Source of the DNA: an uncultured Catenibacterium sp. | GTDB taxonomy: Bacteria; Bacillota_I; Bacilli_A; Erysipelotrichales; Coprobacillaceae | Length of the DNA: 8,072 nucleotides | Direction of reading: 5' to 3' | Assembly: GCF_900764565.1 (NCBI RefSeq) | Contig: NZ_CAAFOM010000127.1 | Span: 1 to 8,072 of the forward strand | Shown here: positions 1 through 5,499 of the stretch, piece after piece | How the letters are laid out: the number at the start of each line of letters is the position of its first letter | How positions within the stretch are numbered: the stretch's first letter is position 1 | The notes under the pieces: generated by a model | The model's input: only the letters and a program-made list of their open reading frames with translations | The model's database searches: none | What the model was told of the DNA's origin: nothing | Translations under genes and position numbers: made by a program

Positions 1-30
1 CTGGAGTTCAGACGTGTGCTCTTCCGATCT
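1..30 (+). other. Illumina TruSeq adapter remnant (not genomic)
   Basis: These 30 bases match, from memory, the last 30 bases of the TruSeq read-2 adapter/primer, which ends in GCTCTTCCGATCT. They sit exactly at the window edge and end just before a normal leader with a ribosome binding site at base 41. The sequence is therefore library-preparation residue at a contig end, and no biological meaning should be read from it. Confidence 0.97.
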
Positions 31-56
31 TGTGTTGATGAAAGGAGTGAGACATT

Positions 57-320
57 ATGCCACTCATTCTGCCTATTAAGGAGTTAAGAAATACAAATAA
101 TATTTCTGATATTGCACACAAGCATCAGGAACCTATTTTTATTACAAAAAATGGCTATAGTGATTTGGTTGTGATGAGCAGTGAATTATATGATGAATTT
201 GCTAGAATAAATCGTATAGACAAAGCAATCTTTGAATCTGAACAAGAACTGTTGGATGGTGCAGAAGCAGTTGATGCAAAAAAAGTATTCGATGATTTGG
301 AGAAAAAGCACTTTGGATAA
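57..320 (+). CDS. Phd/YefM-family type II antitoxin
   Basis: This 87-residue protein looks like a Phd/YefM antitoxin. Residues 1-45 have the typical N-terminal DNA-binding layout: a short strand, then an IKELRN segment near residues 7-12, a helix around NISDIAHK, and the PIFITKNGYSDLVVMS stretch at about 26-41. The acidic C-terminal helix (about 50-87) would wrap the toxin in this family. The ATG is preceded at 9 nt by AAAGGAG (41-47), which fixes the start. The family normally represses its own promoter together with its toxin; that promoter is lost beyond the contig end. The stop codon overlaps the TTG start of the toxin remnant, the usual coupled arrangement. Since the toxin is truncated, the antitoxin is probably a relic or acts on toxins encoded elsewhere. 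Confidence 0.85.
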   Translation: MPLILPIKELRNTNNISDIAHKHQEPIFITKNGYSDLVVMSSELYDEFARINRIDKAIFESEQELLDGAEAVDAKKVFDDLEKKHFG

Positions 321-417
321 GTATCAAATAAAAATCAATCCCAAAACAATTTGTGAGTTAGATTACATTTATAACTATATTGCAATTGAAAAATCATCTC
401 CTGCAACCACCAGTTGA
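313..417 (+). pseudogene. Truncated RelE/ParE-like toxin remnant
   Basis: Starting at TTG 313, inside the last codons of the antitoxin and 10 nt after a GGAG, the frame reads a short protein starting DKYQIKINPKTICELDYIYN and running through YIAIEKSSP before stopping at 417. A strand of the KYQIKINP type followed by an ELDYIYNYIA helix is how RelE/ParE-superfamily toxins begin. The family is normally about 90-110 residues, but this frame gives only 34. The C-terminal strands that carry the catalytic or target-binding residues are missing. I could not see them in the other frames before the next gene. The likely cause is a deletion that joins the toxin near base 405-420 to the upstream region of the next gene. 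A very short functional peptide is unlikely. Confidence 0.7.
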
Positions 418-463
418 CATATTTTCAGCCTGAATTGGTAGAAGGAAACTACCATAATTGGTA
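414..463 (+). promoter_or_regulatory. Possible promoter/operator of the membrane HTH gene
   Basis: This short gap holds a consensus -35-like TTGACA (414-419), an inverted repeat GGTAG-N7-CTACC (437-441/449-453), a -10-like CATAAT (453-458), and the octamer AATTGGTA twice, at 433-440 and 456-463. The TTGACA and CATAAT are too far apart (33 bp) to form one promoter, so the exact promoter is unclear. The inverted and direct repeats just upstream of an XRE-type regulator suggest an autoregulatory operator; this is inference. Confidence 0.35.
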
Positions 464-490
464 TATTTGGTATGTAAGGAGGAGAAGAAT

Positions 491-1450
491 ATGATTCTCG
501 CTGATAAGATTATAGAAGAAAGAAAAAAGAATGGCTGGTCACAAGAAGAACTTGCTAATAAGTTAGGTGTATCTAGGCAGGCTGTTTCTAAATGGGAGAG
601 TGCAGGATCTATTCCAGACCTGCAAAGAATACTTCAGATGTCTGAACTATTTGGTGTCACTACAGACTATTTACTGAAAGATGAAATAGAAGAAGCACCA
701 CTCAATGAATATGTTGAATCAAATACAATCAAGGTAAGTATGGAAGAAGCCAATCAATATCTTGATATGAAAAGTAGAGGTTCAAGAATAGTAGCCAATG
801 CGACAAGTCTATGTATATTAAGTCCTGTACCTCTTATAGTATTAGGTACAATGACAGAAGATCATAGACTTGTAGGTTTTAGTTTAGTATTTCTTCTTGT
901 ACTAGTTTCCATAGCTGTCTATCTATTTGTGAATTATGGATTACGTGAATCTCATATGCAGCATCTAGAAAAAGAAAACTTTGAAACAGAATATGGCGTA
1001 TCTGGTATGGTACGCGAAAAAAGAAATCAATATGAATCGACTTTCATAAGAAATACTGCCATAGGTGTTGTACTTTGTATTCTTTCTGTCATTCCTACTA
1101 TTATGGCTGGTATAATGGAAGCAGATGATAGTATATGTGGTCTATCTGTAGGTCTATTGCTTATTATTGTTTCTATTGGTGGCAATATTCTTATTCGTGC
1201 AGGTATGATCAAGTCTAGCTATGATACTCTATTGCAGGAAGGTGAATACACAAAAGAAGAGAAACATTTAAAGAAGAGAACAGATGATTTTTCAGGTGCT
1301 TATTGGTGTTTAGTAGTCGTAATATATCTAGGATGGAGTTTCTGGACAAATAATTGGAAAATGACATGGATCATATGGCCAGTGGCTGGCGTATTATATG
1401 CTGCAATACTTGGTATTGTGAAAATGATTATGAGGAATAAAGATGAGTAA
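491..1450 (+). CDS. XRE-family HTH regulator with C-terminal membrane domain
   Basis: The 319-residue protein starts at ATG 491, 8 nt after a strong AAGGAGG (476-482). An upstream TTG extension to 458 has no ribosome binding site. Residues 1-65 form an XRE/Cro-CI helix-turn-helix: KIIEERKKNGWSQEELANKL, then GVSRQAVSKWESAGSIPDLQ (about 27-46) and FGVTTDYLL. The rest is a linker (66-100) and three hydrophobic hairpins, about 102-120/127-150, 188-208/214-236 and 269-285/291-313, giving about six membrane helices. The architecture suggests a transcription factor tethered to the membrane, reading a membrane or small-molecule signal. Such HTH-plus-membrane proteins are common in Firmicutes but the signal is usually unknown. 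The last 8 bp overlap the next gene, so the two are probably co-expressed. The target is not visible; its own promoter is the simplest guess. Confidence 0.8.
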   Translation: MILADKIIEERKKNGWSQEELANKLGVSRQAVSKWESAGSIPDLQRILQMSELFGVTTDYLLKDEIEEAPLNEYVESNTIKVSMEEANQYLDMKSRGSRIVANATSLCILSPVPLIVLGTMTEDHRLVGFSLVFLLVLVSIAVYLFVNYGLRESHMQHLEKENFETEYGVSGMVREKRNQYESTFIRNTAIGVVLCILSVIPTIMAGIMEADDSICGLSVGLLLIIVSIGGNILIRAGMIKSSYDTLLQEGEYTKEEKHLKKRTDDFSGAYWCLVVVIYLGWSFWTNNWKMTWIIWPVAGVLYAAILGIVKMIMRNKDE

Positions 1451-1649
1451 ATATAATAAGCTTTGGGAATATATAGAAAAGTGTAATACACAACATTTGG
1501 TACTTACGTTTGAAGAAATCAATTCTATTGCAGGAGTACTATTAGATCATTCATTCTTGAAATATAAGAAAGAACTTCTTGAATATGGATATAAAGTAGA
1601 AAAGATATCGATGAAAGAAAAGAAGGTATCCTTTATTAAGAATAAATAG
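1443..1649 (+). CDS. Small protein resembling the DUF7662 family
   Basis: This 68-residue protein overlaps the end of the membrane HTH gene by 8 bp in another frame, and the short overlap suggests translational coupling. It opens with KYNKLWEYIEK, followed by LVLTFEEINSIAG (about 19-31) and ends with a YGYKVEKISMKEKKVSFIK segment (about 48-66). That order (KY.PL..YL near the start, an LTF.EIE.I helix, then G..V..V.....V.F strands) is how I remember DUF7662 proteins, a small domain that may be winged-helix-like. The tryptophan-rich middle of the family is not obvious here, so the match is moderate. Function is unknown. A role alongside the membrane regulator is inferred only from gene order. 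A terminator begins inside its last codons. Confidence 0.6.
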   Translation: MSKYNKLWEYIEKCNTQHLVLTFEEINSIAGVLLDHSFLKYKKELLEYGYKVEKISMKEKKVSFIKNK

Positions 1650-1680
1650 TTCGCAAGTTTTCTTGTGAACTATTTTTTTC
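1645..1680 (+). terminator. Strong intrinsic terminator after the accessory pair
   Basis: A 13-bp stem pairs AATAGTTCGCAAG (1645-1657) with CTTGTGAACTATT (1662-1674), with one G-U pair and a TTTT loop, followed by a run of seven T (1673-1679). This is a textbook rho-independent terminator for the HTH/DUF7662 transcript and separates it from the lar cluster. The left arm begins inside the last codons of the upstream gene. Confidence 0.92.
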
Positions 1681-1692
1681 TCATTGTATAAT
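1663..1692 (+). promoter_or_regulatory. Candidate larB operon promoter (perfect -10)
   Basis: A perfect TATAAT lies at 1687-1692. The best -35 is TTGTGA at 1663-1668 (four of six matches, 18-bp spacing), inside the terminator stem. Transcription would begin near 1699 and leave a leader of about 58 nt before larB. A second candidate is TTGACA at 1708-1713 with the weak -10 GTTAAT at 1731-1736 (17-bp spacing). The sequence alone does not decide between them. Confidence 0.5.
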
Positions 1693-1707
1693 GAATATAC
1701 AAAACGT

Positions 1708-1735
1708 TTGACACTAAACCAAGGTTTAATGTTAA
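1708..1735 (+). promoter_or_regulatory. 28-bp near-palindromic candidate operator of the lar/nickel operon
   Basis: The arms TTGACACTAAACC (1708-1720) and GGTTTAATGTTAA (1723-1735) flank a central AA, and 11 of 13 positions are complementary. The site covers the whole span of the possible TTGACA promoter, or lies just downstream of the start site if the TATAAT at 1687 is used. In both cases a bound dimeric protein would block transcription. It does not match the NikR, Rex or CRP/FNR consensus I know. In Lactobacillus plantarum a CRP-FNR-type activator, LarR, controls lar genes, but I see no such regulator here. Which protein binds is unknown; nickel or lactate would be sensible signals. Confidence 0.6.
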
Positions 1736-1756
1736 TCTTAAGATGGTGATGATTTT

Positions 1757-2500
1757 ATGGAAACAAAGGAAATACTAGAAAAAGTAAAAACAGGAGAACT
1801 CTCTGTAGAAGAAGCAGAACAGTTCTTTAAGAAATCAGCCTTTGAAGAATTAGGCTATGCGAAATTAGATACAAATAGAGAAATACGTTCAGGATTTCAG
1901 GAAGTGATTTATTGCCAGGGAAAAGCAGATGATCACTTAATCGGTATTGTAAGAAAGCTATATGATGTGCAGGGAGAAGTATTTGGAACAAGAGCCTCAA
2001 CACATCAATATGAACTCTTAAAGGATGAATTTCCTGAACTTGAATATGATCCATTATCACATATTATTAAGATAGAAAAAGAAAAGGAACATAAAGGAAA
2101 GATTGTTGTATGCAGCGCTGGTACGGCAGATCTCAATGTTGCTGAAGAAGCAGCACAAACAGCTGAATTCTTTGGCAGTCATGTAGAACGTCTGTATGAT
2201 GTAGGTGTGAGTGGTATTCATCGCTTATTGTCTAAGCTAGATACCTTGCAATCAGCACGCTGTATTATCGCGGTAGCAGGTATGGAAGGTGCTCTTGCAA
2301 GTGTGATAGGTGGTTTAGTAGACTGTCCAGTTATTGCAGTACCAACATCAGTAGGATATGGTGCAAGCTTTCATGGAGTGAGTGCCTTACTTACAATGAT
2401 TAATTCCTGTGCCAATGGTATTGCGGTAGTGAATATTGATAATGGTTATGGTGCAGGTTATATCGCAACTCAGATTAATAGAACGGGGGAATCAAAATGA
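1757..2500 (+). CDS. larB: LarB, NaAD carboxylase/hydrolase of NPN cofactor synthesis
   Basis: LarB starts the nickel-pincer pathway: it carboxylates the pyridinium ring of nicotinic acid adenine dinucleotide at C5 and releases AMP, giving P2CMN. The 247-residue length is normal. Residues 1-110 hold the family's N-terminal region (LEKVKTGELSVEEAE near 8-21), and 115-240 the PurE-like domain with SAGTADLNVAEEA (120-132), DVGVSGIHRLL (148-158), VAGMEGALASVIGG (173-186) and VPTSVGYGASFHGV (195-208). Cys218 in the MINSCANGI stretch lines up with the cysteine that forms the transient covalent adduct in the characterised enzyme (Cys221 as I recall). The start ATG follows a modest GGTGAT at 1745-1750. 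It is the first gene of the operon, and its stop overlaps the larC start as ATGA. Confidence 0.96.
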   Translation: METKEILEKVKTGELSVEEAEQFFKKSAFEELGYAKLDTNREIRSGFQEVIYCQGKADDHLIGIVRKLYDVQGEVFGTRASTHQYELLKDEFPELEYDPLSHIIKIEKEKEHKGKIVVCSAGTADLNVAEEAAQTAEFFGSHVERLYDVGVSGIHRLLSKLDTLQSARCIIAVAGMEGALASVIGGLVDCPVIAVPTSVGYGASFHGVSALLTMINSCANGIAVVNIDNGYGAGYIATQINRTGESK

Positions 2501-3291
2501 ATCAATTATATTTAGAATGTTATTCTGGAATAAGTGGAGATATGTTTGTCGCAAGCTTACTTGATTTAGGGGCTTCAAAAGAAGTATTAGAAGAAGTTCT
2601 TTCATCATTGCCTTTGACAGGCTTTAAAACAGAAATTACAAGAGTCAATAAATCAGGACTTGATGTCTGTGACTTTAATGTCATTCTAGAACATGATAAT
2701 CATGACCATGATATGGACTATTTATATGGTGAACATACACATCATGCACATCACCATCATCATGAACATCGTCATCTTCATGATATTTTACATATCATTG
2801 ATCATGCAAAAATGACAGATCATGCTAAAGAACTAGCTAAAAAGATCTTTACTATTCTAGGTGAAGCAGAAGCTAAAGCCCATGGTACAACTATAGAAGA
2901 AGTACACTTTCATGAAGTAGGTGCTGTTGATTCTATTGTAGATATTATTTCTGCAGCGGTATGTTTTGATGATTTAGGTATTGATGAAGTTTATATTCCT
3001 GTTATTTATGAAGGAACAGGTACTGTACATTGTGCGCATGGAACACTTCCTATCCCAGTTCCTGCAGTAAACAACATTGTATCAAGTCATCATTTACCTA
3101 TTCATATTGATACGATTAAAGGTGAATTAGTCACTCCTACAGGTGCTGCTATTGCCGCCTCTATTGTGACATCTCATACACTTCCTTCTACCTTCACAAT
3201 CAAAAAGACTGGTGTAGGAGCAGGTAAGCGTGCTTATGAAAGACCAAGCTTACTTCGTGCCATGTTGATTGAAACAGATTCCAGGCACTGA
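2497..3291 (+). CDS. larC1: LarC N-terminal part (LarC1), nickel insertase
   Basis: LarC is the CTP-dependent cyclometallase that inserts nickel into the dithiolated pyridinium made by LarE. This 264-residue frame carries the N-terminal half: YLECYSGISGDMFVASLLDL (5-24), then a histidine-rich stretch (about residues 66-103, including HTHHAHHHHHEHRH at about 80-93), and the conserved VHFHEVGAVDSIVDI (about 136-150), GTLPIPVPA and GELVTPTGAAI segments. It ends with RPSLLRAMLIE and five residues that do not look like the family before a TGA that is followed directly by TAA. The ATG overlaps the larB stop (ATGA) and follows GGGGGA at 2485-2490. The conserved sequence continues in the +1 frame as the next entry, so this product is either a stand-alone LarC1 or the first 260 or so residues of a frameshift-made full LarC. 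Confidence 0.94.
   Translation: MNQLYLECYSGISGDMFVASLLDLGASKEVLEEVLSSLPLTGFKTEITRVNKSGLDVCDFNVILEHDNHDHDMDYLYGEHTHHAHHHHHEHRHLHDILHIIDHAKMTDHAKELAKKIFTILGEAEAKAHGTTIEEVHFHEVGAVDSIVDIISAAVCFDDLGIDEVYIPVIYEGTGTVHCAHGTLPIPVPAVNNIVSSHHLPIHIDTIKGELVTPTGAAIAASIVTSHTLPSTFTIKKTGVGAGKRAYERPSLLRAMLIETDSRH
3269..3291 (+). other. LarC +1 recoding window
   Basis: Only these 23 bases are open in both the larC1 and larC2 frames: the +1 frame has a TGA at 3266-3268 and the 0 frame ends at TGA 3289-3291. In the 0 frame the last codons are TCC AGG CAC TGA, followed by TAA. A ribosome that pauses at the TGA and skips one base would read CAC-GAT-AAA and enter the LarC2 frame. An AGG lies one codon before the final CAC, a weak echo of the Shine-Dalgarno-like stimulator of the prfB site. 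No classic slippery heptamer or clear downstream hairpin is visible. Frameshifting in larC is known from Lactobacillus plantarum; the exact shift site here is inference. Confidence 0.65.
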
Positions 3292-3733
3292 TAAAGTATG
3301 TAAGCTAGAAACAAATATTGATGATAGTACAGGAGAAGTATTAGGTCATGTCATGGAATTATTAATGTCTCATGGTGCAAAAGATGTTCATTATGTTCCT
3401 GTAATGATGAAAAAGAACAGACCTGCTTACTTACTCAATGTATTATGTGATGAAAGTCAAAGAAAAGAATTAGAGACAATCATCTTTAAAGAAACAAGCA
3501 CTATCGGTATTAGACGTACTTACATGGAACGTACAGTTCTTCAAAGAACCTTTGAAACCATTTCTACACCTTTAGGTGATGCGGTATTTAAGGTAGTTGA
3601 TATAGAAGGAAATAAAAGAGCTTATCCTGAATATGAAAGTGCGAAGTTACTCAGTGAAAAGCATAATTTATCTATTATTGATGTTTATCAATTATTGGAA
3701 GGAAGTTATTATGAATCTATTAACCATCATTGA
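3269..3733 (+). CDS. larC2: LarC C-terminal part (LarC2), probably read by +1 frameshift
   Basis: This frame holds the C-terminal half of LarC, with the conserved LETNIDDSTGEVLGHVMELL, PVMMKKNRPAYLLNVLC, ETSTIGIRR and AYPEYESAKLL segments. The C-terminal domain binds CTP/metal in the known enzyme. The open frame is bounded upstream by a TGA at 3266-3268, so reading must enter between 3269 and 3291. The only start-like codon before the conserved region is TTG 3269, with no ribosome binding site, and the first conserved residues follow within about ten codons. Separate initiation is therefore weakly supported and a +1 shift from larC1 is the better explanation. The fused product would be about 411 residues, near the usual LarC length. 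It overlaps larE by 23 nt. Confidence 0.88.
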   Translation: MKQIPGTDKVCKLETNIDDSTGEVLGHVMELLMSHGAKDVHYVPVMMKKNRPAYLLNVLCDESQRKELETIIFKETSTIGIRRTYMERTVLQRTFETISTPLGDAVFKVVDIEGNKRAYPEYESAKLLSEKHNLSIIDVYQLLEGSYYESINHH

Positions 3734-4511
3734 TGAGTATGTCCATGAAGATGTCATGATTGCTTTTTCAGGTGGAGTAGACAGTACGCTCTTATTAAAA
3801 ATGGCAGTTGAAGCATCAAAAAAATATCATACACATGTTTATGCCATCACTATTCAAACAGCTTTACATCCTGTGATGGAAGCAGATGAAGCCAAAAGAA
3901 TGGCTGAAGAAATAGGAGCCATTCATAAAGTGATTCATGTAGATGAATTAGAAGGCGCAGGAATAGAAAATAATCCTGTGAATCGCTGTTATTTATGTAA
4001 GAAGTATATGTTTACTAAAGTGAAGGAACTCGCGCATTCTTTAGGTATTTCTACTATTCTTGAAGGTACAAATGCAGATGACTTGAAACAATATCGTCCA
4101 GGAATCAAGGCTATTCAAGAATTAGGTCTACATAGTCCATTGTTAGAGGCGAATATGACTAAAGAAGAAATTAGAGAATTGGCTTCAACCTACGACTTAA
4201 AAGCAGCTAATAAGCCTTCTTCACCATGTCTTGCGACAAGATTTCCTTATAATACATTACTTAACTATGAGGAAATGCGTAAGGTAGAAAAGATTGAAGA
4301 CTATCTTCATACACTTGGTTTCTATAATGTACGTGCAAGAATACATGACGACTTAGTACGTTTAGAAATCGATCAGGATGCTTTTATGAAATGCATGGAT
4401 AAACGTCAAGAGATTGTTTTATTTATTAAAGAATTAGGATATGACTATGTAACACTTGATCTAGAAGGATTTAGAAGTGGTAGTCAAGATATTAAACTGG
4501 AGGAAAAATAA
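3711..4511 (+). CDS. larE: LarE, ATP-dependent sulfur transferase of NPN synthesis (three-cysteine type)
   Basis: LarE activates the carboxylates of P2CMN by adenylation and converts both to thiocarboxylates, giving P2TMN for LarC. The ATG at 3711 follows GGAAGGAAG (3697-3705), giving 266 residues; starts further upstream lie inside larC2 and add sequence unlike the family. The N-terminal PP-loop SGGVDST is at 20-26, with GTNADD at 119-124 and a C-terminal GFRSGS. Three cysteines, Cys93 and Cys96 in NRCYLCKK and Cys173 in SSPCLATRF, correspond to the set reported to hold a [4Fe-4S] cluster in the Thermotoga maritima LarE. The L. plantarum enzyme instead sacrifices the single cysteine equivalent to Cys173. 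This protein is thus probably catalytic. It overlaps the end of larC2 by 23 nt and is 1 nt from larMN. Confidence 0.95.
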   Translation: MNLLTIIDEYVHEDVMIAFSGGVDSTLLLKMAVEASKKYHTHVYAITIQTALHPVMEADEAKRMAEEIGAIHKVIHVDELEGAGIENNPVNRCYLCKKYMFTKVKELAHSLGISTILEGTNADDLKQYRPGIKAIQELGLHSPLLEANMTKEEIRELASTYDLKAANKPSSPCLATRFPYNTLLNYEEMRKVEKIEDYLHTLGFYNVRARIHDDLVRLEIDQDAFMKCMDKRQEIVLFIKELGYDYVTLDLEGFRSGSQDIKLEEK

Positions 4512-4512
4512 T

Positions 4513-5499
4513 ATGCATATGGCTGACGCCTTAGTCTCACCTGCTGTTGCGACAACGATGTATCTGGCATCAGGTGCAATGACTATTTATTCAATTAAAA
4601 AACTAGAAGAAGAAAATGATCCACAGAAACTCCCAATGATGGGGGTTATGGGTGCCTTTGTCTTTGCGGCACAGATGATCAACTTTACTATTCCAGGAAC
4701 TGGTTCATCTGGACACTTAACAGGAGGATTGATGCTAACGGCGTTACTAGGTCCTTATGCAGGTTTCTTGACGATGGTAGGTATACTGGCGATACAATGT
4801 CTGCTTTTTGCGGATGGTGGATTACTTGCACTAGGATGTAATATATGGAATATGGCATTTTATGGCTGTTTTATCTCTTCAATGTTGATATTTAAGCCAA
4901 TTATCAGTAAGAAACTCTCTAAGAAGAATTTAATGATTGCTTCTATCTTAGGCTCTATTATCTCTTTACAATTAGGTGCTTTCTCAGTAGTTGTAGAAAC
5001 AGAACTATCAGGAATCACTGCACTTCCATGGAACTTATTTATTGGAGTTATGCAGCCTATTCATTTGGCGATAGGTGCGGTAGAAGGTGTTATTACAGGT
5101 TTAGTTCTATCATTTATTTATGAAGCTCGTCCAGAACTCATCTGGCAGGGACATACTACAAAACTTGCGAAAACATCTAAAAAGAAGCTTCTTGCATTAT
5201 TTGGTGGTCTATCAGTCGCAGTTGCTGGTATCTTATCAATCTTCGCAAGTGCTTTTCCTGATGGATTAGAATGGTCTATTTTACAATTAACTGGTTCTAC
5301 AGAACTACAACATAAAGGAGCTATTTATTCATTATCTTCGCGCGTTCAGGAGCTCACTGCATTATTACCTGACTATAATATTGCAGGACATGAATCAATC
5401 TTAGGTGGGATGTTTGCAGGAATTGTAGGAGTCTTAATTGTGATAGGGCTCTATATGCTCATTCATCGTTATCATGAAAAACATACAGAAAGCCATTAA
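4513..5499 (+). CDS. larMN: LarMN, fused NikM-NikN nickel ECF transporter S component
   Basis: This 328-residue membrane protein is the substrate-binding part of an ECF-type nickel (or cobalt) importer. The ATG at 4513 follows GGAGG (4499-4503) and gives the N-terminus MHMADALVSPAV; the Met-His start matters because in CbiM/NikM proteins the N-terminal amine and His2 bind the metal. The longer reading from 4477 would bury this signature, so 4513 is chosen. A second metal-ligand motif, GSSGHLTGG, lies at 64-72. Residues 1-205 carry the CbiM/NikM helices. After a lysine-rich linker (about 216-226), the C-terminus has a helix, FPDGLEWS at 248-255 (the PDGLE domain of NikN/CbiN), an external loop and a final helix at about 296-317. 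It therefore joins NikM and NikN in one chain. Nickel rather than cobalt is inferred from the lar context. Confidence 0.93.
   Translation: MHMADALVSPAVATTMYLASGAMTIYSIKKLEEENDPQKLPMMGVMGAFVFAAQMINFTIPGTGSSGHLTGGLMLTALLGPYAGFLTMVGILAIQCLLFADGGLLALGCNIWNMAFYGCFISSMLIFKPIISKKLSKKNLMIASILGSIISLQLGAFSVVVETELSGITALPWNLFIGVMQPIHLAIGAVEGVITGLVLSFIYEARPELIWQGHTTKLAKTSKKKLLALFGGLSVAVAGILSIFASAFPDGLEWSILQLTGSTELQHKGAIYSLSSRVQELTALLPDYNIAGHESILGGMFAGIVGVLIVIGLYMLIHRYHEKHTESH

Noticed and set aside
232..312. Upstream extension of the toxin frame starting with MNLNKNCWMV
   Set aside because: It lies inside the antitoxin gene in another frame and has no ribosome binding site; the toxin-like sequence begins only at TTG 313.
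1027..1491. Minus-strand open frames opposite the membrane HTH gene
   Set aside because: They are antisense shadows with no family features or ribosome binding sites. The same holds for those at 1827-2060, 6849-7043 and 7061-7288.
1708..1738. MerR-type promoter with 19-bp spacing around the palindrome
   Set aside because: A 19-bp spacing from TTGACA gives TAATCT as -10, a poor match, and no MerR-family gene is in the window.
1693..1756. Nickel-cobalt (NiCo) or other riboswitch in the larB leader
   Set aside because: The leader is at most about 60 nt with only one dyad, too short for the multi-helix NiCo fold and with no known aptamer motif.
2720..2785. Run of CAT/CAC triplets as a DNA repeat or CRISPR-like array
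   Set aside because: The run simply encodes the histidine-rich loop of LarC1; there are no spacers or regular repeat units.
2497..3733. larC as a broken pseudogene
   Set aside because: Both halves keep all conserved motifs and the surrounding operon is intact, and larC frameshifting is known. Recoding or a single-base read error is more likely than decay.
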